This document shows positions 49,794 through 56,939 of a DNA stretch of 64,000 bases, piece by piece (the first letter of the stretch is position 1; each line of letters opens with the position of its first letter). Position numbers and translations under genes: made by a program. The stretch lies in assembly GCF_014649755.1 (NCBI RefSeq), contig NZ_BMTQ01000002.1, positions 324,761 to 388,760 of the forward strand. Reading direction: 5' to 3'. The notes beneath the pieces were generated by a model that saw only the letters and a list, made by a program, of their open reading frames with translations, made no database searches and was not told the DNA's origin. Source of the stretch: Streptomyces litmocidini. GTDB taxonomy: Bacteria; Actinomycetota; Actinomycetes; Streptomycetales; Streptomycetaceae.

Positions 49794-49818
49794 GACCGGG
49801 GCCGGGAGGGCCCCGGTC
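49794..49818. terminator. Bidirectional terminator overlapping the end of a small gene
   Basis: A perfect 10-bp stem, GACCGGGGCC (49794-49803) with its complement at 49809-49818, and a 5-nt loop, between convergent stops. It overlaps the last codon of the minus-strand gene by two bases. Confidence 0.75.
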
Positions 49819-50161
49819 AGCGCACGAGCCCCTGGTTCCTGGACGGACGCCCCGCGGCCCCGTCCAGGCACCCCTCCACCCAGGCCGCCGGGTCGTGCAC
49901 GGCCCGCTCGCCGCCCATGCCCTGCCGCTCCATGAGCGCGCACTCGCCGTCGAGCAGCGCCCTCGTGCGCGAGCCGTCGGTGTCGTAGCCGCGGATCCGG
50001 CTCGCCTGGACGTACCCGCCCTCGTAGGCGATGTCCGTGCCCCACGGCGGCCGTTCGCCGTACTTCCCGATCAGGGCGCCCGCCGCCGCCACGGCGAGCA
50101 CGACGGCGACGGTGACACCGGCGGCGAACTTCCCCCGCGAGGGGCCCTCATGACGATGCAT
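49817..50161 (-). CDS. Small membrane-anchored hypothetical protein
   Basis: A 114-residue protein with a basic start (MHRHEGPSRGKFAAG), one helix at residues 14-32 (VTVAVVLAVAAAGALIG) and a soluble outer domain of 80 residues containing two cysteines (GECAL and VEGCL) that could form a disulfide. I do not recognise the family. It lies between convergent and same-strand neighbours with no obvious functional link. Confidence 0.65.
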   Translation of the reverse strand: MHRHEGPSRGKFAAGVTVAVVLAVAAAGALIGKYGERPPWGTDIAYEGGYVQASRIRGYDTDGSRTRALLDGECALMERQGMGGERAVHDPAAWVEGCLDGAAGRPSRNQGLVR

Positions 50162-50221
50162 GGGGACGACGCTGCCAGGCGGGGGCTTTCGCGGATGTTT
50201 CGCGCGACGCGCGAGCGGGGC

Positions 50222-51529
50222 TCAGCCCTCCAGGAACGCCACCAGGGCGTTCGCGAGGAGGTACGGGTCGTCCGCGCCGCAGAGTTCGCGGGCGCTGTGC
50301 ATGGAGAGGATCGCGACGCCGATGTCGACGGTCGAGATGCCGTGCCGGGCGGCCGTGATCGGGCCGATCGTGGTGCCGCAGGGCATGTCGTTGCTGGAGA
50401 CGAAGGACTGCCAGGGCACCCCCGCCTTCTCGCAGGCGGCGGCGAAGACCGCGCGGCCGCTGCCGTCGGTGGCGTACCGCTGGTTGACGTTCACCTTGAG
50501 GATCGGGCCGCCGTTGACGCGCGGGTGGTGCGTCGGGTCGTGGCGCTCCGCGTAGTTGGGGTGGACGGCGTGACCGGTGTCGGAGGAGAGGCAGACCGTG
50601 CCGGCGAAGGCGCGGGCCCGGTCCTCGTAGGAGCCGCCGCGGGCGTAGACCGAGCGCTCCAGGACGTTGCCGAGGAGGGGGCCCTGGGCGCCGGTGTCGG
50701 CCTCGGAGCCGTTCTCCTCGTGGTCGAAGGCGGCGAGGACCGGGATGTACGGGAGGTCGTCGCGGCCCGCGAGGGAGGCGAGCGCGGCGACGCCGGCGTG
50801 GACGGAGACGAGGTTGTCCATGCGCGGGCCGGCGAGGAGTTCGCGGTCGCGTCCCAGGTAGGCGGGGGCGTCGACGGCGTGGACCATGAGGTCCCAGCCG
50901 CTGACGTCCTCGGCGTCGACGCCGGCCTCGGCGGCGACGAAGGAGATCAGGTCGCCCTCGTGGACCTGTCCGATGCCCCAGATGGGCTGCATGTGGCGCT
51001 GGCGGTCGAGCTTGAGGCCGTCGTTGACCTGGCGGTCGAGGTGGATGGCGAGCTGCGGGACGCGCAGCAGCGGCCGGTCGACGTTGACGAGGTGGTGGCT
51101 GCCGTCGCGGAGGGTGAGACGGCCGGCGAGGCCGAGGTCGCGGTCGAGCCAGGTGTTGAGCAGGGTCCCGCCGTAGATCTCGACGGCGACCTGGCGCCAG
51201 CCCTGGGCGCCCATGTCGGGCTGCGGCTTGACGCGCAGGTTGGGGGAGTCGGTGTGGGCGCCGACGATCCGGTACGGGGTGTGGGCGGTGGCGCCCTCCG
51301 GCACGTACCAGGCGATGATCGCGCCGCCGCGGATCACGTACTTCCCGCCGCTCGTCCCGTCCCAGGCCGCGGTCTCCTCGACCTTGCGGAAGCCGGCCTT
51401 CTCCAGGCGGGAGGCGGCGCTCGCCACCGCGTGGTACGGCGAGGGGGAGGCCGTCAGGAAGGCCATCAGGTCGTCGGTGTGGCCGCGGTCGAAGGGGCCG
51501 GCGGTGGGACGGGAAGCTGCGCTGCTCAT
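50222..51529 (-). CDS. M18 family aminopeptidase
   Basis: A 435-residue dinuclear zinc aminopeptidase. Metal-ligand and catalytic motifs are GAHTDSPNLRVKP near residue 90, GPRMDNLVSVHA near 240, FDHEENGSEADTGAQG near 270 and, at the C-terminus, AILSMHSARELCG with the last His. M18 enzymes (aspartyl or general aminopeptidases) release N-terminal residues, often acidic, from peptides in the cytosol. The start at the ATG 51529 has no competitor nearby. Confidence 0.94.
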   Translation of the reverse strand: MSSAASRPTAGPFDRGHTDDLMAFLTASPSPYHAVASAASRLEKAGFRKVEETAAWDGTSGGKYVIRGGAIIAWYVPEGATAHTPYRIVGAHTDSPNLRVKPQPDMGAQGWRQVAVEIYGGTLLNTWLDRDLGLAGRLTLRDGSHHLVNVDRPLLRVPQLAIHLDRQVNDGLKLDRQRHMQPIWGIGQVHEGDLISFVAAEAGVDAEDVSGWDLMVHAVDAPAYLGRDRELLAGPRMDNLVSVHAGVAALASLAGRDDLPYIPVLAAFDHEENGSEADTGAQGPLLGNVLERSVYARGGSYEDRARAFAGTVCLSSDTGHAVHPNYAERHDPTHHPRVNGGPILKVNVNQRYATDGSGRAVFAAACEKAGVPWQSFVSSNDMPCGTTIGPITAARHGISTVDIGVAILSMHSARELCGADDPYLLANALVAFLEG

Positions 51530-51626
51530 GGGTTCACCTTACGCACGAACCGACATGCGGATACGGGGCCCCGGAAATGGGGAACCGGGCGGCGGGGCGG
51601 GCGGGGCGAGGGGCCCCGGGCAGCAA

Positions 51627-51662
51627 GAACGGCCCGCCCCCCTCCCCGGGGACGGGCCGTTC
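51627..51662. terminator. Terminator of the 609-residue acyl-CoA dehydrogenase gene
   Basis: A perfect 10-bp stem (51627-51636 with 51653-51662) with a 16-nt loop, 20 bases past the stop on the minus strand. Confidence 0.65.
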
Positions 51663-51681
51663 CGTCAGGACGGGGCGCGTC

Positions 51682-53511
51682 TCAGAACGCGGCCTCGTCC
51701 AGGTCCATCAGCGAGCCGTCGACGGCCTCGGCCAGCGCGCGCTCGGTGGAGACGCCGGGCAGGACGTTGGCGGCGAAGAACTTCGCGGCCGCGATCTTGC
51801 CCTGGTAGAAGGCGACGTCCTTGCCGGTGGCGCCGGCGGCCAGCTTCTCGGCGGCGACGGCCGCGCCCTTGAGGAGCAGGTAGCCGACGACGACGTCGCC
51901 GGAGGCGAGCAGCAGGCGGGTGGTGTTGAGGCCGACCTTGTAGATGTTCTTGACGTCCTCGCCGGTGGCGGTGAGGTCGGTGATCATCGTGCCGACGATG
52001 GCCTCCAGGTCGACGGCGGCCTTGGCGAGCGCGTCGCGGGCGCCGGCCAGCTCCTCGCCGCCGGTGCCGACCGCGAGGAACTTCTTGATCTCCTCGGACA
52101 GCGCGTTCAGGGAGGCGCCCTGGTCGCGGACGATCTTGCGGAAGAAGAAGTCCTGGCCCTGGATGGCCGTGGTGCCCTCGTAGAGGGTGTCGATCTTGGC
52201 GTCCCGGATGTACTGCTCGATCGGGTACTCCTGGAGGAAGCCGGAGCCGCCGAAGGTCTGGAGCGACTGCGCGAGCTGCTCGTAGCCCTTCTCGGAGCCG
52301 TAGCCCTTCACGATCGGCAGGAGCAGGTCGTTCAGGCCGTGGAGCGCCTTGGCGTCCTCGCCGGCCGCCTCCTTGATCGCGATCTCGTCCTGCACGGAGG
52401 CCGTGTAGAGGACGAGGGAGCGCATGCCCTCGGCGTACGCCTTCTGCGTCATCAGCGAGCGGCGGACGTCGGGGTGGTGCGTGATGGTGACCTTGGGCGC
52501 GGCCTTGTCCATGAAGTTGGCCAGGTCGGTGCCCTGGACGCGCTCCTTGGCGTACTCCAGGGCGTTGAGGTAGCCCGTGGAGAGGGTGGAGATCGCCTTC
52601 GTGCCGACCATCATGCGGGCGAACTCGATGATGAGGAACATCTGGCGGATGCCGTCGTGCTTGTCGCCGATCAGCCAGCCCTTGGCGGGGTGCTGGTCGC
52701 CGAAGGTCATCTCGCAGGTGTTGGAGGCCTTGAGGCCCATCTTGTGCTCGACGTTGGTGGCGTAGACGCCGTTGCGCGCGCCCAGCTCGCCGGTCTCCCA
52801 GTCGAACTCGTACTTCGGGACGAGGAAGAGGCTCAGGCCCTTGGTGCCGGGGCCGGCGCCCTCGGGGCGGGCGAGGACGTAGTGGAGGATGTTCTCCTCC
52901 ATGTCGTGCTCACCGGAGGTGATGAAGCGCTTGACGCCCTCGATGTGCCAGGAGCCGTCCTCCTGCTGGACGGCCTTGGTGCGGCCGGCGCCGACGTCCG
53001 AGCCCGCGTCGGGCTCGGTGAGGACCATGGTGGAGCCCCAGCGCTTCTCGACGGCGATCTGCGCGACCTTCTTCTGCGCCTCGTTGCCCTCGTTGTAGAG
53101 GATGCCGGCGAAGGCCGGGCCGGAGGAGTACATCCAGATGGCCGGGTTCGAGCCGAGGAGCAGCTCCGCGTAGGCCCAGATCAGGGAGCGGGGGGAGACG
53201 GTGCCGCCGATCTCCTCCGGGATGCCCAGGCGCCAGTACTCGGACTCCATGAAGGCGTTGTACGACTTCTTGAAGGTGGCCGGGACGGGCGCGGTGTTGG
53301 TCTCCGGGTCGAAGACCGGCGGGTTGCGGTCGGCGTCGGCGAAGGACTCCGCGAGCTCGTTCTCGGCGAGACGGCGGATCTCGTCGAGGATGCTCTTGGC
53401 GGTCTCGACGTCCATCTCCTCGAACGGCCCGGTGCCGTACACCTTGTCGCGGCCGAGGACCTCGAAGAGGTTGAACTCGATGTCGCGGAGATTCGACTTG
53501 TAGTGCCCCAT
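51682..53511 (-). CDS. Acyl-CoA dehydrogenase, long form with C-terminal extension
   Basis: A 609-residue FAD enzyme, longer than the usual 380-390 residues. The N-terminal helical domain begins [19 protein letters not shown]. The FAD/substrate region has [17 protein letters not shown] near residue 165 and RFITSGEHD near 200. The catalytic Glu is in [15 protein letters not shown] near 440. Residues 470-609 form the extra helical domain found in very-long-chain and DUF4445-like (AcdA/FadE5-type) enzymes. It acts in fatty acid beta-oxidation; chain length preference is not readable. A TACC-N4-GGTA element lies about 80 bases upstream of its start. Confidence 0.93.
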   Translation of the reverse strand: MGHYKSNLRDIEFNLFEVLGRDKVYGTGPFEEMDVETAKSILDEIRRLAENELAESFADADRNPPVFDPETNTAPVPATFKKSYNAFMESEYWRLGIPEEIGGTVSPRSLIWAYAELLLGSNPAIWMYSSGPAFAGILYNEGNEAQKKVAQIAVEKRWGSTMVLTEPDAGSDVGAGRTKAVQQEDGSWHIEGVKRFITSGEHDMEENILHYVLARPEGAGPGTKGLSLFLVPKYEFDWETGELGARNGVYATNVEHKMGLKASNTCEMTFGDQHPAKGWLIGDKHDGIRQMFLIIEFARMMVGTKAISTLSTGYLNALEYAKERVQGTDLANFMDKAAPKVTITHHPDVRRSLMTQKAYAEGMRSLVLYTASVQDEIAIKEAAGEDAKALHGLNDLLLPIVKGYGSEKGYEQLAQSLQTFGGSGFLQEYPIEQYIRDAKIDTLYEGTTAIQGQDFFFRKIVRDQGASLNALSEEIKKFLAVGTGGEELAGARDALAKAAVDLEAIVGTMITDLTATGEDVKNIYKVGLNTTRLLLASGDVVVGYLLLKGAAVAAEKLAAGATGKDVAFYQGKIAAAKFFAANVLPGVSTERALAEAVDGSLMDLDEAAF

Positions 53512-53592
53512 GGCGACGGCTCCGTAAGGCTCGGGGAGGGAGGTTCCTCGTACACGTACCAGCGAGTAGCAACACGCTCTCTCCGATGATGC

Positions 53593-53604
53593 TACCCACC
53601 GGTA
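53593..53604. promoter_or_regulatory. Possible operator upstream of the long acyl-CoA dehydrogenase
   Basis: TACCCACCGGTA has 4-bp inverted arms (TACC/GGTA) with a 4-base spacer, overlapping a possible minus-strand -10 (TAGCAT, 53594-53589). It lies in one of the few AT-richer patches. Such short repeats are used by TetR-type fatty acid regulators, but this is a weak call. Confidence 0.35.
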
Positions 53605-53716
53605 ATAAGAAGCAACCCCTATCCGGCCATCTGTGACGTCCGCGACGTCGGCCGGCCGCCGTCACGGGACGCCGCCGGGGTCCTGCGGGGGCGGCGCGCT
53701 CGATAGTCTTGGCCCC

Positions 53717-54217
53717 ATGTACGGCTACGAGCAGAACCCGGGTGCCCAGCAGCAGTACGCCCCGCCCCAGCAGGGGCAGTACGCGCCCCAGGGCGGCATG
53801 CAGGGCGGCGTTCCCGGCGGGTACGCCCAGCAGCAGCCCCCGCTGTACCCGGAGCCCTCGCCGCCGTCGCTCGCGGACGCCGTGCGCGCCTTCACGACCG
53901 GCACCCTGGCCGCCGAGGACTTCCAGCAGATCTTCGCGACCTCGAAGGTCTACTGCCCGCGCGGCGACAACCCCGGCTTCCTGGCCCTGCACAACACCCA
54001 GCAGCCGGTGATCCCGATGTTCACCTCGCTGAAGGAGCTGCGGCGGTACGCGGGCAAGGAGTCGAAGTACTTCGTGATCACCGGCGCCGAGGTGATCGAC
54101 CTGCTGCCCACCGGGTACGGCTTCGTCCTGGACATGGAGGGCGACCACCGCATGGTCTTCGACGCGAAGGCCGTGGAGCAGATGGTCGACTTCGCGATGC
54201 GGCGGATGTACGGCTGA
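53717..54217 (+). CDS. SseB-family protein with Gln/Pro/Gly-rich N-terminus
   Basis: A 166-residue protein. Residues 1-45 are rich in Gln, Pro, Gly and Tyr (YGYEQNPGAQQQYAPPQQG). Residues 50-165 form the SseB N-terminal-type domain (VIPMFTSLKELRRYAG; MVFDAKAVEQMVDFAM). The ATG at 53717 lies 7 bases after a TAGTCT -10 box (53704-53709), indicating a leaderless transcript. SseB-like proteins are abundant in Streptomyces and have no fixed biochemical role. Confidence 0.85.
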   Translation: MYGYEQNPGAQQQYAPPQQGQYAPQGGMQGGVPGGYAQQQPPLYPEPSPPSLADAVRAFTTGTLAAEDFQQIFATSKVYCPRGDNPGFLALHNTQQPVIPMFTSLKELRRYAGKESKYFVITGAEVIDLLPTGYGFVLDMEGDHRMVFDAKAVEQMVDFAMRRMYG

Positions 54218-54327
54218 CGCGCGGGCGCGCGCGTGAGCGTGAGGACGGGGGGACGGACGGGTGCGCGTGCGGACGCCTGGCGTGTGACGGCTGATGTCTG
54301 AGCCTGACGTGTGACGTGTGACGTGTG

Positions 54328-54370
54328 CGGGCGGGCCCGGCACCCCTTCCGGGGGTGCCGGGCCCGCCCG
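54328..54370. terminator. Very strong terminator after the sseB-like gene
   Basis: A perfect 19-bp stem (54328-54346 with 54352-54370) and a 5-nt loop, followed by TTT. It is preceded by three copies of GTGTGAC/GACGTGT spaced 8 bases apart (54310-54328). Confidence 0.93.
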
Positions 54371-54441
54371 TTTCCCGTGCGGGCTCCTTCGAGGACCGTC
54401 GGGGTGCCGGGAGGTCCGCCCGGCGGGGGCGGCGTGCCCGA

Positions 54442-54515
54442 GTGGCCGGGGACGCGGAGGCGTGGCTCACTCGGACGGGTGGCCGGGGACGCGGAGGCGT
54501 GGCTCACTCGGACGG
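54442..54515 (+). repeat. Perfect 37-bp tandem duplication
   Basis: Bases 54442-54478 and 54479-54515 are identical. Each begins GTGGCCGGGGACGCGG and ends CACTCGGACGG. The duplication lies in the 426-base gap before the pirin gene. The complete identity implies a recent event. The rest of the gap (54516-54643) is GC-rich and then AT-rich, and probably holds the pirin promoter. Confidence 0.95.
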
Positions 54516-54643
54516 GTGGGCGACTTTCGGCCGTCCGGGCGGGACGCCCGGGAATGAAGCGGGGCGGGTCCACGTTCCGGGTAGCAGAAAGTTCAGCGTT
54601 CAACTAAAGTGGTCGTACAAGGTCGCAACCAGGAGGTCCGGTC

Positions 54644-55438
54644 ATGCCCGCTGTGACTGTCGAGAACCCGCTCACCCTGCCGCGCGTCGCCGCCCCCGCC
54701 GACGCCGTCTCCCGCCCCGTGCTCGCCGTCACCACGGCCCCCTCGGGCATCGACGGAACCTTCGACCACCAGGACTCCAACGGCGGCGGCGGCACCATCA
54801 CCAACGGCGACACCCAGTGGATGACCGCCGGCTCCGGCCTCCTCCACATCGAGGCCCCGCCGGAGTCCCTCGTCGTCAGCGGCGGCCTCTTCCACGGCCT
54901 CCAGCTGTGGGTGAACCTGCCCGCCTCCGACAAGATGATGGCCCCCCGCTACCAGGACATCCGCGGCGGCCAGGTCCAGCTGCTCACCACCCCCGACGGC
55001 GGCGCGCTGCTCCGCGTCATCGCCGGCGAGCTCGACGGCCACGACGGCCCCGGCATCACCCACACCCCGATCACGATGATCCACGCCACCCTGCGCCCCG
55101 GCGCCGAGATCAGCCTGCCCTGGCGCGAGGACTTCAACGGCCTCGCGTACGTGCTCGCCGGCCGCGGCACCGTCGGCACCGACCGGCGTCCGATCCACAC
55201 CGGACAGACCGCCGTCTTCGGAAAGGGCGGCTCGCTCACCGTCCGCGCCGACGAGAAGCAGGACGGCAACACCCCGGACCTGGAGGTCGTCCTCCTCGGC
55301 GGGCAGCCGATCCGCGAGCCCATGGCCCACTACGGCCCGTTCGTCATGAACACCCAGGCCGAACTGCGCCAGGCCTTCGAGGACTTCCAGGCCGGCCGCC
55401 TCGGCACGATCCCGGCCGTCCACGGAATGGGCGAATAG
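54644..55438 (+). CDS. Pirin family protein with apparent internal deletion
   Basis: A 264-residue bicupin; the ATG at 54644 has a strong AGGAGG site. Typical pirins have about 300-320 residues. Here AVTTAPSG (to about residue 35) runs directly into IDGTFDHQDSNGGGGTI. In normal pirins a segment of roughly 50-60 residues, including the HPHRGFE metal-binding motif, lies between these two points. The second half of the metal site, GSGLLHIEAPPE near residue 70, remains, as do LFHGLQLWVNLP and the C-terminal cupin. The frame is kept, so the gene encodes a stable-looking product that probably lacks two of four metal ligands. Confidence 0.85.
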   Translation: MPAVTVENPLTLPRVAAPADAVSRPVLAVTTAPSGIDGTFDHQDSNGGGGTITNGDTQWMTAGSGLLHIEAPPESLVVSGGLFHGLQLWVNLPASDKMMAPRYQDIRGGQVQLLTTPDGGALLRVIAGELDGHDGPGITHTPITMIHATLRPGAEISLPWREDFNGLAYVLAGRGTVGTDRRPIHTGQTAVFGKGGSLTVRADEKQDGNTPDLEVVLLGGQPIREPMAHYGPFVMNTQAELRQAFEDFQAGRLGTIPAVHGMGE

Positions 55439-55498
55439 ACGGTACGGGGACGGGCGCGTGAGCGGTACCGGAAGGGACGGGCGAGCGGCACGCCGTCA

Positions 55499-55529
55499 CT
55501 GACGGGCCGTCACCCGGACGGCCCGTCAG
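55499..55529. terminator. Terminator after the pirin gene
   Basis: A perfect 13-bp stem (55499-55511 with 55517-55529) with a 5-nt loop, 60 bases after the pirin stop and 39 bases before the next start. Confidence 0.85.
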
Positions 55530-55568
55530 CGCGCGACGCCACGCCCGCCGACGTGGTCCGGTGGACGG

Positions 55569-56675
55569 GTGCAGCCGAGCCGAGCGCCCCTCCCTCCCGA
55601 ACCCCTGCTCCCCGAGCCCGCCCGCCGGTTCGCCGCCTGGTGCGTCGTCCTGCTGCTCGCCGCCGGGGTCGCCGCCGTCCTCGTCTGGCTCTGCGCCGTC
55701 CTCAAGACTGCCGTCACCCCCGTCCTCCTCGCGATCCTCGGCACCGCCCTCCTCGGCCCGCTCCACCGGCGCCTGTTGCGGATGAAGGTGCGCAGGGGAA
55801 TCGCCGCCGCGCTCACCGTCGTCGCCGTCCTCGTGGTCGTCGGCGGCGCCACGTACATCGTGGTCGCCGCCCTCATCGAGACCGGCGACCAGATCGTCGC
55901 CTCGCTCCGGCGGGCCGCCTCCGACATCGCCGACCACCTCGGCGCCGCCGGCACCTCCCTCGACGACCTCGCCGGGAACGCCGAGAAGCTCCTCAAGGAG
56001 TTCGGCGGCACCGCCGCCTCCGGCGTCATCAGCGGCCTCAGCGTCGTCGGCCAGATGCTCGCCACCGGCGTCCTCGCCCTGTTCCTCATCTTCTTCTTCC
56101 TCAAGGACTCCGACCGTGCCGCCGGCGCCCTGCGCTCCCTCGCCCCCCGCGGCACCGGCGACCTCGTCGAGGCCATGGCGCGCCGCGCCTTCGAGGCCGT
56201 CGAGGGCTTCATGCGCGGCACCACCTTCATCGCCCTCGTCGACGCCGTCCTCATCGGCGTCGGCCTGGTCGTCCTCGACGTGCCCGGCGCCGTGGGGCTC
56301 GCCGCGCTCGTCTTCGTCACCGCCTACATCCCGTACCTCGGGGCCTTCCTCTCCGGCGCGATCGCCGTCCTCGTCGCCCTCGCCGACCGCGGCTTCGTCA
56401 TCGCGCTGTGGGCGCTCGGCGTCGTCCTGGCCGTCCAGGTCGTCGAGGGCCACGTCCTCCAGCCCCTCGTCCAGAGCAGGACCGTGCAGATGCACCCGGC
56501 CGTGGTCATGCTGGCGATCACGGCCGGCGCGTCCGTCGCGGGCGTCCTCGGCATGCTGCTCGCCGTCCCGCTGACGGCCGCCGCGACGGGGATCCTGGGA
56601 GTGCTGCGGACGCGGTACGGGGCTCCTCCCGCGGCGGACCGGGCCGGGTCCGGACCGCCCGGCCCGGCGGATTAG
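55569..56675 (+). CDS. AI-2E family transporter (UPF0118 type permease)
   Basis: A 368-residue membrane protein with about eight helices, starting at a GTG. Helices include AAWCVVLLLAAGVAAVLVWL near residue 22 and a long amphipathic region at residues 105-150, typical of the family. The conserved block AYIPYLGAFLSGAIAVLVAL near 245 and VEGHVLQPLVQSRTVQMHP near 298 identify it. Members export small molecules or act as Na+/H+ antiporters; an autoinducer-2 role should not be assumed in actinobacteria. Confidence 0.9.
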   Translation: MQPSRAPLPPEPLLPEPARRFAAWCVVLLLAAGVAAVLVWLCAVLKTAVTPVLLAILGTALLGPLHRRLLRMKVRRGIAAALTVVAVLVVVGGATYIVVAALIETGDQIVASLRRAASDIADHLGAAGTSLDDLAGNAEKLLKEFGGTAASGVISGLSVVGQMLATGVLALFLIFFFLKDSDRAAGALRSLAPRGTGDLVEAMARRAFEAVEGFMRGTTFIALVDAVLIGVGLVVLDVPGAVGLAALVFVTAYIPYLGAFLSGAIAVLVALADRGFVIALWALGVVLAVQVVEGHVLQPLVQSRTVQMHPAVVMLAITAGASVAGVLGMLLAVPLTAAATGILGVLRTRYGAPPAADRAGSGPPGPAD

Positions 56676-56781
56676 GCCGACGCCCGGGACCGCGCGACCG
56701 TCGGAGGTCACCGTGGTGTCGCCGCCGGCCTCGTGGGTGTCCACGGCGCGCTCCGTGGCCCCGGCGCCCGTACGGGACCGG

Positions 56782-56871
56782 CCCGCACGGCGGGAGGGGC
56801 CCGCACGGCGGGACCGGCCCGCACGGCGGGAAGGGCACGCACGGCGGGAGGGGCACGCACGGCGGGAGGGG
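56782..56871 (+). repeat. 18-bp tandem repeat, five copies
   Basis: Five head-to-tail 18-bp units start at 56782, 56800, 56818, 56836 and 56854, each containing CGCACGGCGGGA. The last two are identical. The period is a multiple of three, and on the minus strand it reads as a six-residue P-A-V-R-A-(P/G/L) repeat, but no start signal or conserved protein supports a gene. The 264-base interval lies downstream of two convergent genes. Confidence 0.93.
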
Positions 56872-56939
56872 CACGCAGGGGGCGCGGGAGGGCCACGCGC
56901 GGTGCCCGCCCCGTCTCCCGGGCCGCCGCCCGCCGGAGG

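Noticed and set aside
55569..56675. Autoinducer-2 quorum-sensing exporter
   Set aside because: The family name is historical; no luxS or AI-2 receptor gene is visible, so only a general permease call is supported.
56708..56896. Minus-strand 62-residue P-A-V-R-A repeat protein
   Set aside because: It is created by the 18-bp DNA repeat, has no ribosome site or conserved sequence, and lies in a convergent intergenic gap.
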